DNA of 59,927 nt from Candidatus Brocadia sp. (GCA_011525665.1 WYAU01000073.1:1-59927); one strand, 5' to 3'; positions 7,592 through 16,788 are shown, counted from the stretch's first letter. Notes: generated by a model not told the origin, from the letters alone. Translations and numbers: made by a program.

Positions 7592-7780
7592 GTGGTTATG
7601 CATAAGAAAAAATTTGTTCACTCAGTTAACAGTGAAGACATTCAACATGTGGCAGAACAGGAATTGGGCAGAAAACCAACAGCGAAAGAGATGAAACTTG
7701 TTGAAGATAAGCTCGGCGATTATGTGGGCTGGTACGAAGCAATTCTTAATACGATCAGTGAAATAAAACTAAAACCCTGA
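7592..7780 (+). CDS. Small conserved-looking protein of unknown function
   Basis: A 62-codon frame starting with GTG (7592) or ATG at 7598. The product is soluble, charged and mainly helical, with a pattern QHVAEQELGRKPTAKEMKLVEDKLGDYVGWYE that looks like a folded helical domain rather than noise. I do not recognise the family. It lies 18 bases upstream of the amidohydrolase gene on the same strand, so co-transcription is likely. No strong Shine-Dalgarno precedes either start. Confidence 0.55.
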   Translation: MVMHKKKFVHSVNSEDIQHVAEQELGRKPTAKEMKLVEDKLGDYVGWYEAILNTISEIKLKP

Positions 7781-7798
7781 AATGTTAAGGAGAAACCG

Positions 7799-9655
7799 AT
7801 GAATGAAAGAGAGAAAAAAGTGTTTTACGATATCCATTGCCATGCACTGAATTTGAGTCATGCAGGGATCCTCGCCTTCCTGAATCGCTTTTTAAAAGAC
7901 AGGGCGGTATCCCTTCCGGATCTGATGGGAAAAGGGAAATTTCTTCAGGTTATCTGCCAGTTATTGGGGATAAATTTCAGCGTTAAATTAATGAAAATAC
8001 TCTTGTTTGTTTTAAGCGCCGTCCTCTCCGGAATCGTATTACTTGCGATAAGTAAATATGAATATTTCCTATCGGTCAAGATAAGTGACATCATTTTGGT
8101 TGTGGCATTTTCCGCTGTTTTAGCTGCATTGATTTTTTCCCTGTGGATGTTGCGTAAGATATCTTCAGGAGAAAGCGACTCTTTAACAGAGGCTATTAAA
8201 AAGAACATAAATCTCCTCTCAGTTATTGAGAACGATACGGGTAGTTTGTTTCTCTCATTGGAAACAGATATCCTGTCGGCAGACGAAAGATACAAAGAAT
8301 TAATAAATAAATATTGCACGGAGTCAACATGCAGATATGCATCTTTTGCGAAAGATCTCAAGGAAAAATGGAAAGAGAACGGAGATGAAATACAGATCAG
8401 AACAAAAAATGGAGAAATATTGAAATATACTAAGGTGGTTATTACCCCTCTGATAATTGATTTTGGTTACAAAGATTTTAACATTCATGGAATCCATTAT
8501 AACAAGCCACCCAGAAAACCCGTTGTGGAACAGGTCGTTGACGTTTTTAACGGGATAAGTGATTACAGGCAGAGGAGTCCTGTGAAATTACTCGATATTT
8601 ACCCCTTTCTGGGCATTAACACGCAGAATTACGATCTGGGAATTGTAAGAGCAGTTCCTAAAGAGGTTAAAGATAAATTCCGTAGTTCTCTGAAGAGCAG
8701 GAAAATCCCTCAAAGGACAAAAGAGCATGTGAGAGACACTTTAGAAAAGAAGGTTACGTATATTGAAAAGACGGGGAAACTGGTATTGTACGGAGAAGCC
8801 GCAACGATGGGAAACGATTTACGCACGATCTCTTCCCTGGTACAAATAGACGGGGGTCTGATTGAGATACTACATGCAATGTCGGATGAGTCGGTTAAAA
8901 ATAATTTAGATGAAAAAAACACTATCCCCCGGATGCTGGAAAAGTATTTTGGGGAATATACGAATGAAAAATATGAAGTATTTGCCAAAAAAAACAGAGA
9001 GCATTATTTTTCCGACGAGAAAGATACCAAAAAGAGGGAAAAAATAATACCGGTGAAAGGCATTGATGACCTGCGCAGTTATTTCTTTGCCGGAATCAAG
9101 TTGTATCCACCCCTGGGGTTTGATCCCTGGCCTGATTACGAAGACAAACCGCTCGATACCGCTACTGAATTTGACAAGGTAAATTATCTCTATCAATTCT
9201 GCAGTGAGAGGGGTATTCCAATAACTGTACATTGTTCGGCTGACGGGTTTAAGACTGCCCACCATGGCATTGAATATACCAATCCTGAAAAATGGAAAAA
9301 CGTGCTTTCTGTATACGACAATCTCAAGATTAATTTTGCACATTGTGGGTTTGATAACAACAAACCTCAAAAATTATGGTTAGATACCATCCTGGAACTC
9401 ATGAGTGAGTTTAAGGGTGTTTATGCGGACTTTTCGTATATAGGAAATAATAAGGATTTTTATAAATTTTTGAAGGAACGGATTATTGATAAAGGGTATG
9501 AGGATCGCATGCTTTTTGGGAGTGATTTCCCGATTAACCTGTTTAGTATTGATTCGTATGGAGATTATGTAAAAAATTTCTTCCATGCTTCTCTGGATGT
9601 GAATCAAAAACAGAAGCTTTGTTCTGAGAATCCCGGGAAATTTCTCTGGATATAG
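7799..9655 (+). CDS. Membrane-inserted amidohydrolase-2-like metal-dependent hydrolase
   Basis: A 618-residue protein of the TIM-barrel amidohydrolase superfamily (PF04909-like). Metal ligands appear as DIHCH at residues 11-15, ITVHC (about 478), NFAHC (about 515) and the distal LFGSDFP (about 575). Unusually, two hydrophobic segments interrupt the barrel early (about residues 60-80 and 95-120), and a long insert of some 300 residues separates the first HxH from the second half. The start has a good Shine-Dalgarno (TAAGGAGAAACCGATG). It is followed 8 bases later by bacteriohemerythrin. The substrate is unknown; decarboxylases and hydrolases share this fold. Confidence 0.8.
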   Translation: MNEREKKVFYDIHCHALNLSHAGILAFLNRFLKDRAVSLPDLMGKGKFLQVICQLLGINFSVKLMKILLFVLSAVLSGIVLLAISKYEYFLSVKISDIILVVAFSAVLAALIFSLWMLRKISSGESDSLTEAIKKNINLLSVIENDTGSLFLSLETDILSADERYKELINKYCTESTCRYASFAKDLKEKWKENGDEIQIRTKNGEILKYTKVVITPLIIDFGYKDFNIHGIHYNKPPRKPVVEQVVDVFNGISDYRQRSPVKLLDIYPFLGINTQNYDLGIVRAVPKEVKDKFRSSLKSRKIPQRTKEHVRDTLEKKVTYIEKTGKLVLYGEAATMGNDLRTISSLVQIDGGLIEILHAMSDESVKNNLDEKNTIPRMLEKYFGEYTNEKYEVFAKKNREHYFSDEKDTKKREKIIPVKGIDDLRSYFFAGIKLYPPLGFDPWPDYEDKPLDTATEFDKVNYLYQFCSERGIPITVHCSADGFKTAHHGIEYTNPEKWKNVLSVYDNLKINFAHCGFDNNKPQKLWLDTILELMSEFKGVYADFSYIGNNKDFYKFLKERIIDKGYEDRMLFGSDFPINLFSIDSYGDYVKNFFHASLDVNQKQKLCSENPGKFLWI

Positions 9656-9663
9656 AGTAAATT

Positions 9664-10071
9664 ATGGAAAAGATTGTATGGGGTGAAGACTTCAGTGTCG
9701 GCGTCCGTGTCCTTGATGAACAACACAAACAAATTGTCACGATGGTAAATACCCTGATTGAGATGCATGATGCAAAAATCGAATCGGAAATTATCTCGGA
9801 TACGTTAACAAAAATGACCCAGTATGCCATCAGTCATTTCAGTAAAGAAGAGGAATACATGCTCGAATATGAATATCCCGACTACCCGATACAGAAAAAG
9901 CAGCACTCAGAATTCAAGAAAAAAACCGTTGATTTCTGCATGGAAACCATGGTCCGTAAAGAGACGGTTCCGGCAGAAATATTTACGTATTTAAGGTTGT
10001 GGTGGACGAGCCATATCCTGAAAGAAGACATGAAGTACAAGAAGTTTTTTAACGACAGGGGACTGAGATGA
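9664..10071 (+). CDS. Bacteriohemerythrin
   Basis: A 135-residue four-helix di-iron O2-binding protein. Ligand pattern: His in DEQHKQ near residue 21, HFSKEEEYM (HxxxE) near 58, QKKQHSEF near 80, and the terminal HILKED (HxxxxD) near 118. The WGEDFSVGV start is typical of the stand-alone family. It may carry or sense oxygen, which would matter to an anaerobe or microaerophile (inference). The tight spacing after the amidohydrolase suggests one transcript. Confidence 0.95.
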   Translation: MEKIVWGEDFSVGVRVLDEQHKQIVTMVNTLIEMHDAKIESEIISDTLTKMTQYAISHFSKEEEYMLEYEYPDYPIQKKQHSEFKKKTVDFCMETMVRKETVPAEIFTYLRLWWTSHILKEDMKYKKFFNDRGLR

Positions 10072-10535
10072 TGAAAAAATTATTTTCAGTATTTTGTATT
10101 AATTAAAGAATTCTTTTGGTATACTTGAAAACGTATTTAAGCGACGCTGCGGGTACACGGGTCTCACCGAGTAGTTATCTGTAAAGGCTAACGTGATCGT
10201 ACACGAATTTTCATTACTATTTAAATGCTTTGCAGAGCAAAGAGGGCCGTTTGCTGTTTGTAGAATCAGTACTCCTCATGCTGGACTTGCCTCTGCTGGA
10301 AGATCAGAACCCAATTCCAATTGTTTCCTGCCTATATTTTCAATAATCTGGTTAGGGTAGCATTGATACGACGAGATGTTTTCAAGGTATGCGCGGGCCA
10401 AAGGAAGGTGTCCGCTACATCCTCATCGTAAAATTCGTTTAATTAAAAATTCTCTGCAATGAGATTGTGATTTTTTTATTAGTGAGCCATTGGCTGATAT
10501 AAACCTGGCTCGTGTTTTAACCAGAAGGAGTTTCT
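10072..10535. other. Gene-free stretch upstream of the DEAD-box helicase
   Basis: About 460 bases with no credible coding frame and no tRNA-like sequence. An AT-rich segment with TATACTT at about 10120 could be a -10 element followed by a GC-richer run that might form an untranslated RNA. DEAD-box helicase genes often have long structured leaders, but I cannot identify a defined element. Confidence 0.4.
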
Positions 10536-11861
10536 GTGAATTTTGAATCATTTAATTTCCATCCGCATATTGCGGCTGGTGTGAAGGCGCTGGGTTACAT
10601 TGCACCCACACCTATCCAACTTCAAGCAATACCTTTTATTCTTCAAGGCCGGGACATCATGGCGCTGGCTCAGACAGGAACCGGCAAAACTGCCGCCTTT
10701 GTACTGCCGGTTTTACAGCGACTGCTGCACGGACCGCGAGGTCGTGTTCGTGCCCTGATAATCGCACCGACGCGCGAACTGGCTGAGCAAATACACGAAG
10801 CCATCGGCGGGTTGGGGCAACAAACAAGGCTTCGGGGTGTAACTATTTATGGCGGCGTGAACATGAAACCACAAATTCAAAAACTGCGTGGCGGAGCTGA
10901 AATCGCCGTGGCCTGCCCCGGTCGTCTGCTCGATCATATACGTCAGGGCACAATTGATTTGTCGCACCTGGAAGTACTCGTGCTGGACGAAGCGGACCGG
11001 ATGTTTGACATGGGCTTTTTGCCCGATATCCGTAAGATTATAAAGCACTTGCCGGCGCGACGGCAGACACTGTTTTTCTCGGCCACCATGCCCGATGACA
11101 TCCGGCATCTGGCACACGACATCCTGCGTGATCCGGCCACGGTGCAAATAAACCATACCATGCCGGTGACTGCTGTATCGCACGCATTGTATCCGGTTGA
11201 GCAGCATCTTAAGACTACCCTGCTAATGGCTCTCCTGAAGCGCACCGACACGGAGTCCGTACTGGTTTTTACCCGTACGAAGCAACGCGCAAAACGAGTT
11301 GCTCTGCAACTGGGAAAGGCGGGCTACAGATCAGCGTCGCTGCAAGGCAATCTGTCTCAGAACCAGCGGCAGGCAGCGCTTGATGGTTTTCGTAACGGCG
11401 CGTTCAAGATTCTGGTAGCGACAGACATCGCTGCTCGCGGCATTGATGTTTCCCGGATTTCACATGTTATTAACTATGATATGCCCGATACCGCCGATGC
11501 TTACACGCATCGAATTGGACGCACGGGCCGTGCTTCCAAAACGGGAGATGCTTTTACCCTCTTTACCCGTGAAGATGCACAGATGGTTCGCACCATAGAA
11601 GGCATACTGGGCGCGAAGCTGGAGCGGCGCAGACTGCAGGACTTCGATTATGCTGCGACTTCTCCCGGCACGGAATGTACACGCCGTCAACCGCAACACC
11701 ATCGCGATCAAACGAAAGTGAAGAAGGTTAGGGCGCAACGATCTGCAACTTCAAGAACCACTACTCAGAGAACGACAATTTCACAAGGGGCTAAACAACG
11801 TTCCTCATGCACGACCCACATGACTGTCCCGCTGGCGAGTAGATCCGGCAGATCGCGATGA
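10536..11861 (+). CDS. rhlE: DEAD-box ATP-dependent RNA helicase, RhlE type
   Basis: Unwinds RNA in ribosome assembly or mRNA turnover. Motifs in order: Q motif (GYIAPTPIQLQAIP), AQTGTGKT (motif I), PTRELAEQ (Ia), DEADRMFDMGF (II), SATMP (III), VFTRTKQ (IV), ATDIAARGIDV (V), HRIGRTGRA (VI). A basic tail of about 65 residues (375-441), rich in Arg, Gln and Thr, follows the helicase core and probably binds RNA. The start is GTG at 10536 with AGAAGGAG seven bases before it. The gene is visibly GC-richer than its neighbours and reads like a proteobacterial RhlE, suggesting horizontal transfer. Confidence 0.93.
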   Translation: MNFESFNFHPHIAAGVKALGYIAPTPIQLQAIPFILQGRDIMALAQTGTGKTAAFVLPVLQRLLHGPRGRVRALIIAPTRELAEQIHEAIGGLGQQTRLRGVTIYGGVNMKPQIQKLRGGAEIAVACPGRLLDHIRQGTIDLSHLEVLVLDEADRMFDMGFLPDIRKIIKHLPARRQTLFFSATMPDDIRHLAHDILRDPATVQINHTMPVTAVSHALYPVEQHLKTTLLMALLKRTDTESVLVFTRTKQRAKRVALQLGKAGYRSASLQGNLSQNQRQAALDGFRNGAFKILVATDIAARGIDVSRISHVINYDMPDTADAYTHRIGRTGRASKTGDAFTLFTREDAQMVRTIEGILGAKLERRRLQDFDYAATSPGTECTRRQPQHHRDQTKVKKVRAQRSATSRTTTQRTTISQGAKQRSSCTTHMTVPLASRSGRSR

Positions 11862-11903
11862 CAATCGCGAGCGACGTGTAATGAGTCGTTTTGAGGGTGT
11901 TAT

Positions 11904-12140
11904 ATGAACAAACAAATGCCCATGGTTATTGAGTTAGCACCAGGTACGTATCAGTGGTGTGCGTGTGGGAAAACAAAAAACGAACCGTTTTGTGATGGCT
12001 CACACAAAGGAACGGATAAAACACCACTTATGTTTAAAATCGTACTGAAAAGAAAATATGTAATTTGCAATTGTTCTTTAACAAAAAATCCGCCATTTTG
12101 TGATGGCATATGTCGTCGTGTCAAAGTTAATGACGCATAA
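11904..12140 (+). CDS. Dual CDGSH iron-sulfur protein with a variant second site
   Basis: A 78-residue protein with two CDGSH-type [2Fe-2S] motifs. The first is canonical: C19, C21, C30 and H34 (WCACG...FCDGSH). In the second, C55, C57 and C66 are present, but the histidine position is C70 (FCDGIC), which would give all-cysteine ligation or a defective site. Proteins of this family act in electron transfer or iron/redox sensing. It lies 42 bases after rhlE on the same strand and is followed by a perfect palindrome facing the convergent nrdJ. Confidence 0.92.
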   Translation: MNKQMPMVIELAPGTYQWCACGKTKNEPFCDGSHKGTDKTPLMFKIVLKRKYVICNCSLTKNPPFCDGICRRVKVNDA

Positions 12141-12174
12141 AAGGTAATTTTATGGCTTTCGGGGAATTCTTAAA

Positions 12175-12192
12175 GGCGCTGGTACCAGCGCC
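12175..12192. terminator. Perfect 18-base palindrome between convergent genes
   Basis: GGCGCTGGTACCAGCGCC is a perfect palindrome flanked by TTAAA and TAAAT, between the end of the CDGSH gene (plus) and the end of nrdJ (minus). The position suggests a bidirectional terminator, but the T-runs are weak. Confidence 0.45.
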
Positions 12193-12276
12193 TAAATACC
12201 CCGGTTCAATGAAAGATAGTTGGACCGTCAAAAAACCACCATATACGTTAAATTGTAGCGCTGCTTTTGGTTATTT

Positions 12277-14592
12277 TTACACACCGTGAGAGCCGCCTCC
12301 CGGAAGTGAGCCTTCTTCGGGATCGATCTCACAGGTGCCGCCAGGACAGGCAGATTCTCTTGCCCCTGCTGTGGAATCTTCTCTCTCGTATATTACGATA
12401 TGGGAAAAATCAATATCGGGAAGGCTTTTCGCCCGCATGCTGTAATTCTCTGCGGTAATTTCTTCAAATGGCGCAAGCTGATATACCGTTTTTGACTTTG
12501 GTAAAAATGATAACCCGCCAAGGATATCCCAGTTCCTGTAAAGCCAGTGTGCCGCCTCAATCCATTCGTCATCCGCCACAGAAACAGTGACAGAAGGATT
12601 GTGCTCGGTGTATTTTTCCTTGACCATTTTCCAGTATTCGAGCTGGCCAATAGCATGGAGATCGTCCCTCGTTATGCTCCCCTCCGGTGATTTTACAGGA
12701 AATTCCAATACATATGTGGTGGCCGTAGCCACGTCTTGTCCAACTTCCGGATAGCACGGAAATTTCTGTTCTTTTAACATCATGAGTAACGGATCCTTTG
12801 CCGAGATTCGGATCCGCCGGATATAATGTCTGGCAAAGCGCGGATGCATGCCCGAGGCTGCATCAACCAGTTGTGAAACCGTTCCGGAAGGTTTAACACA
12901 GGTTACCGCGGCAGATTCACTGATACCGAACCGATGAGCATAGATACGGTTGATTTCTATAGCTCGATCTCTGAGTTTCGCCAAAATCTCAGGATCACGT
13001 ACGGCAGGGGAATCCCATTGCCCGGTAATCGATATTCCCAGAAGCCGTTCCTCTTCACAATTCGTCTTCCATTCCGGGGAGAGGTAGGGAAAGTCCGTCA
13101 ACATGGATTGATAGGTACCCACTATGGAAGCGATCCTGATTTTTTCCCGCAATGTTCTTTCCGTATCGTTTGGGCGGGCAACTACCTCGCTCAGGTTACA
13201 GAACTGCTTCGAACGCAGGATAATCTCCCCGCACGGATTGATGCCGCTTGTCATCCAGTACGGCTCAAATTTCTTCCAGCGGCGGGCAGGGATCTGTTTC
13301 GGCAGGCCTCCGCGATTAAACAATCCACGTTCACCGGTCCCGGCCATTGCCAGGGCAAGCCACTCTTTCAGGAAATCAATAGCTTTGGGTTTTGCAAGAT
13401 AAACGGCAGAATTATTCGCCATCATCCGCTGAGGCTCATTGATATAAAAATAGCCGCTCTTGGCCTGGCGCATGTCATCATCATCAAAATCCGATAAAGA
13501 AATAAGGGCAGCGCGGCGTACCCCCCCCATTTCTACAACCTCGCCAATCTTACAGATGATATCATGCACGTCGATGTTGCGTAAACGTTTACCCTGGACA
13601 CCAAGGATTTTTGCACGTGCGTAATTCATCAGGGCCTGAAGTGGTCCGGGGCCGGAACTGCGCCCCCCCATAGTATACAATCTGGATCCTGATGGTCTGA
13701 CCTGTGAGTAATCAAACGGGATGTCCTTCCCCTGGTACCAGGCGCAGAGTCCGGTTTTGAATGCATTTGCCCAACCTTCCTTGCTATCTCCAATTCCATG
13801 CACGGGAAGTAATTCTCCCGTTTGCCTTTGAATTATTGGGAATTGCTGGACGTTTTGGCTCTCTACAGAGAAACCCACTCCAACGCCGGACATCAAAAGA
13901 AACATAATTTCAGCTAAATCTTCGATGCGTGAAGGGACGATGAACGAGCAATTGTATGCCGCAACACTGTTCTTCCTGGCTGCCGTGCCGGCAGACCATA
14001 AAAGGCGCATAGAAGGCATTACCTGCAGATTCAGGATTGCCTGCCTGATTTCCTCGTACTCCTGCGGGTTTAAGCGGTCTTCCAAATTTTCCTGCATGAA
14101 ATGTACGTATCGGTCCACCGTTTCTATCCATGTTTCGCGCCTTCCTTCATCCTCGATCCAGCGCGAATAAGTCCGGTAATAGATAAATTCAGCAAGGGCG
14201 TTGGGGAAATACTTTTTGCTCTCTGCCACAAGTTGTTTTACCCGGTCGGGAATGGCCAGGGTTTTCTTGCGTATTTCCGCCCGCTCATGCCGGTACAAAA
14301 TGTAGGACTTGGCTGTTTTGGGAAATTCAAGCAGGATCAGTGTCTCTTCAACAATATCCTGAATTTCCTCAACATGTGGAATATGAGTAGCCGGATATTG
14401 TTTGTTGAGTTCTGCCACAACTCCGTCCGAAACCCGTATAGGGTCACTTTCCGGATCACCTTCATTACTTGACTGCATGGCGCGGCAGATTGCGTTTGTA
14501 ATGCGTGTCTGATCAAAAGGTACAATTCTTCCGTCCCGTTTTTTGACATGGGTAAATTTATTCTTTACAGAACTGGACATAATTGTCTCCAT
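12277..14592 (-). CDS. nrdJ: Adenosylcobalamin-dependent ribonucleoside-triphosphate reductase (class II)
   Basis: Makes deoxyribonucleotides from NTPs using a B12-generated thiyl radical, so it works with or without oxygen. It is 771 residues. An ATP-cone-like N-terminus (KRDGRIVPFDQTRITNAI) is followed by a barrel of the monomeric Lactobacillus-type RTPR. Visible catalytic residues are the radical cysteine in NPCGEI and, eleven residues on, the redox cysteine in QFCNL; the AAYNCSF cysteine is probably its partner. The C-terminal swinging pair is ACPGGTC (C-x4-C), followed by a Gly-rich tail. It is unlike the class I R1/R2 pair. I looked for a cobalamin riboswitch upstream and did not find one. 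Confidence 0.93.
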   Translation of the reverse strand: METIMSSSVKNKFTHVKKRDGRIVPFDQTRITNAICRAMQSSNEGDPESDPIRVSDGVVAELNKQYPATHIPHVEEIQDIVEETLILLEFPKTAKSYILYRHERAEIRKKTLAIPDRVKQLVAESKKYFPNALAEFIYYRTYSRWIEDEGRRETWIETVDRYVHFMQENLEDRLNPQEYEEIRQAILNLQVMPSMRLLWSAGTAARKNSVAAYNCSFIVPSRIEDLAEIMFLLMSGVGVGFSVESQNVQQFPIIQRQTGELLPVHGIGDSKEGWANAFKTGLCAWYQGKDIPFDYSQVRPSGSRLYTMGGRSSGPGPLQALMNYARAKILGVQGKRLRNIDVHDIICKIGEVVEMGGVRRAALISLSDFDDDDMRQAKSGYFYINEPQRMMANNSAVYLAKPKAIDFLKEWLALAMAGTGERGLFNRGGLPKQIPARRWKKFEPYWMTSGINPCGEIILRSKQFCNLSEVVARPNDTERTLREKIRIASIVGTYQSMLTDFPYLSPEWKTNCEEERLLGISITGQWDSPAVRDPEILAKLRDRAIEINRIYAHRFGISESAAVTCVKPSGTVSQLVDAASGMHPRFARHYIRRIRISAKDPLLMMLKEQKFPCYPEVGQDVATATTYVLEFPVKSPEGSITRDDLHAIGQLEYWKMVKEKYTEHNPSVTVSVADDEWIEAAHWLYRNWDILGGLSFLPKSKTVYQLAPFEEITAENYSMRAKSLPDIDFSHIVIYEREDSTAGARESACPGGTCEIDPEEGSLPGGGSHGV

Positions 14593-15065
14593 GAATTAGG
14601 CCTTCGGCGACTTTTCATTGGTATCATGAATTGCCTCTACAAAGATTGAAATTCCTATACATTTAAATTAAGCCTTTTTGCGACTTTTAGATTGCACGCA
14701 GGAGCCGTCTCCTGACGGCGATTGGCTCTTACATGCCGTTCCTCTGGCGCCCGGCGTTGGTGCGGTTTTTGTCTATTCATACACCGCTCTTCATGGAGCA
14801 TTTTCTGTTTTTTTTCAAAAACCTAATCCAAATGAATCGGAACGTGTAGCGCGACATTTATGCCGCCGTCCGCAGCTGGGCTGGTCCTAACCCAGCTTTC
14901 GCAGAAAGGTGGGCTAAGATTTCATAGGATCCAGCATGCTGGCTTTATTTCTCCCCTCTTAATTTCCCGATTATACCGGATCTGTTCAAAATATTTATAC
15001 AATATTATGAGTGACGGGGTGAACTGTGTTCTGACATGTTATTCTCTGTGCAGCATTTATAATTT
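14593..15065. other. Gene-free stretch upstream of nrdJ with repeated motif
   Basis: No coding frame is convincing. Immediately upstream of nrdJ (14594-14615) lies AATTAGGCCTTCGGCGACTT, the reverse complement of the motif at 4518. A degenerate second copy is at 14666-14688, so two direct copies sit 72 bases apart in the presumed leader. An inverted repeat AGCTGGG/CCCAGCT (14874-14897) lies further out. The nrdJ promoter must be here. Confidence 0.5.
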
Positions 15066-16397
15066 TTACGGGATTTTTTTCAAACACTCTTCAAATATGG
15101 ATAAAGCGATATCGGCGTCGTCTGTCGAAAGTATCAAAGGAGGACAAAAACGGATGGCGCTGCGTCCGCAACCTAGCAGTAAAAGCCCCTTTGAAAACGC
15201 CTGCTGGATGATACTGTCCCGCTCTTCAGGTGCGTATTCTTTGGTTTCTTTATCTTTCACGATTTCAACGGCAAGCATGAGTCCTAATCCTCTGACGTCC
15301 CCAATGAGGGGATATGTGCGTTCCAGTTTTTTTAATTCTTGCATCAGATAAGCACCCTGCCTGGCTGCATTGTCTATGAGTCCACCCTCAAGGAGCTTAA
15401 TAGTTGTGAGCGCAGCCTGACAACCGACGGGGTTGCCTCCAAACGTACTTGCATGACTGCCAGGCGTCCAGTCCATGATCTCTTCTCGTGCAACCGTGGC
15501 GGATAAGGGAAGTCCTGACGCAATACCTTTGGCAAGGGTAATGATATCCGGAACTATGTCAAAATATTCGGAGGCAAACATCTTTCCCGTACGACCCATG
15601 CCCGATTGAACCTCATCAGCAACATAGAGGATGTTATAATCGCGCGTCAATTGATATAGGGCATGGTGAAATTCTTTGGGAGGCACAACATATCCACCTT
15701 CTCCCTGGATAATTTCGACAAAGATCGCTGCCACGTCTTCCGGTGGCACCTTTGTCTTGAATAGTTCTTCACGAATCCAGGTTACACAGGCCATAGTGCA
15801 ATTATCCGGAGTCAGGCCGTAATGACATCGATAACAATATGCGTAGGGAATATGGATAACTTCAGGAACGAGAGGAAGAAAATGTTTGCGTTGGTTTAAT
15901 TTGCTGGCAGTGAGGGAAAGTGCCCCCATGGTCCTGCCGTGAAAGGCATTATAAAAGGCAATGACAATGCTGCGCCTTGTATGGTAGCGAGCCAGTTTAA
16001 ATGCAGCCTCCACAGATTCTGCGCCGGAATTACCGAAGAAGACTTTTTTTGTATGGGGTCCCGGGCAAATCGCTGAAAGTTTTTCGGCCAATTCGATATG
16101 GAGGGGATTATAAAAATCTGCACCTGACATATGAATAAGGGCATTTGCCTGACTCCAGATCGATGAGATAATTTGGTCATGGTTGTGCCCGGTATTACAA
16201 ACTGCAACGCCCGCGGTAAAATCGAGGAAGGTGTTATCATCCACGTCCGTAACAACCATGCCTTTTGCGCTTTTTGCCACCAAGGGATAGCCTTTTGTTG
16301 AGGACGGTGAGACAAATTTTTTTTCCTTCTCCAGGTATTGGATAGCATTCGGACCGGGAAGTTTTGTGCGTATGCAGGGATGATTTTTTATCGTCAT
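15066..16397 (-). CDS. Class III aminotransferase (acetylornithine/4-aminobutyrate type)
   Basis: A PLP-dependent fold-type I transaminase of 443 residues acting on omega-amino groups. Visible: VDDNTFLDFTAGVAVCNTGH near residue 50, GNSGAESVEAAFKLAR near 120, FYNAFHGRTMGALSLT, the EIIQGEGGYVVPP segment, ADEVQSGMGRTG, and the PLP-lysine motif TLAKGIASG near 285, then THASTFGGNP-like SHASTFGGNPV. The pattern is nearer to 4-aminobutyrate/putrescine-type enzymes than to ArgD, but the substrate cannot be fixed. Upstream lies only a helicase relic, so it is probably transcribed alone. Confidence 0.9.
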   Translation of the reverse strand: MTIKNHPCIRTKLPGPNAIQYLEKEKKFVSPSSTKGYPLVAKSAKGMVVTDVDDNTFLDFTAGVAVCNTGHNHDQIISSIWSQANALIHMSGADFYNPLHIELAEKLSAICPGPHTKKVFFGNSGAESVEAAFKLARYHTRRSIVIAFYNAFHGRTMGALSLTASKLNQRKHFLPLVPEVIHIPYAYCYRCHYGLTPDNCTMACVTWIREELFKTKVPPEDVAAIFVEIIQGEGGYVVPPKEFHHALYQLTRDYNILYVADEVQSGMGRTGKMFASEYFDIVPDIITLAKGIASGLPLSATVAREEIMDWTPGSHASTFGGNPVGCQAALTTIKLLEGGLIDNAARQGAYLMQELKKLERTYPLIGDVRGLGLMLAVEIVKDKETKEYAPEERDSIIQQAFSKGLLLLGCGRSAIRFCPPLILSTDDADIALSIFEECLKKIP

Positions 16398-16427
16398 GTG
16401 GACCTTTCAATTTTTCATCTTTCAGGA

Positions 16428-16775
16428 TTATTTCTTACTCTTCAATCTTTGGGCGACGAATCGTTTTTTATCGACAAGGGAGGCATTGTCGCTGCCATTC
16501 GCATATAATTCAAGGCTATTTGTAGCCGCCTCTGGTCCTCCTCGCACAGGAATTTATAACGGCGCCATGTGGCTATCAGTTTTTAATCCTCTGTGACTCA
16601 TCAAGGATAATCATATCAGGTGCCCAACCCCGTATCATATTTATATCCCTAAAGACCAGATCATAGTTGATAAGCTTGTAAAACGACTCGTTCAGACAGC
16701 ATTGCCTCCTCTGATGGCTGAGACCTTCGATCACCTGTACAGACCTGTTGCTAAATTTCGCTGTGTGTGCTGGAC
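16428..16775 (-). pseudogene. Decayed SNF2-family helicase remnant
   Basis: Translating the gap shows two pieces of an SNF2/RapA-type helicase on the minus strand. The first (about 16775-16586) reads KFSNRSVQVIEG, FYKLINYDLVFRDI and WAPDMIILDESQRIKN, with the DEAH-like motif II in ILDESQRIKN, and ends in a stop. The second, after a large deletion and in other phases, reads WRRYKFLCEEDQRRLQIALN, YMRM and then SDNASLVDKKRFVAQRLK, ending at 16428. These match the regions around motif II and the start of the C-terminal lobe. Motif I and the whole second lobe are missing. Confidence 0.65.
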
Positions 16776-16788
16776 ATTCTCATGATAA

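Noticed and set aside
10072-10535. tRNA or tmRNA gene
   Set aside because: No GGTTCRANTC T-loop, no CCA end and no cloverleaf arms are visible here or in the other long gaps.
14593-15065. Cobalamin riboswitch upstream of the B12-dependent nrdJ
   Set aside because: I looked on the minus strand for a B12-box-like GCCACTG core and accompanying stems and found none; only the dispersed GTCGCC motif is there.
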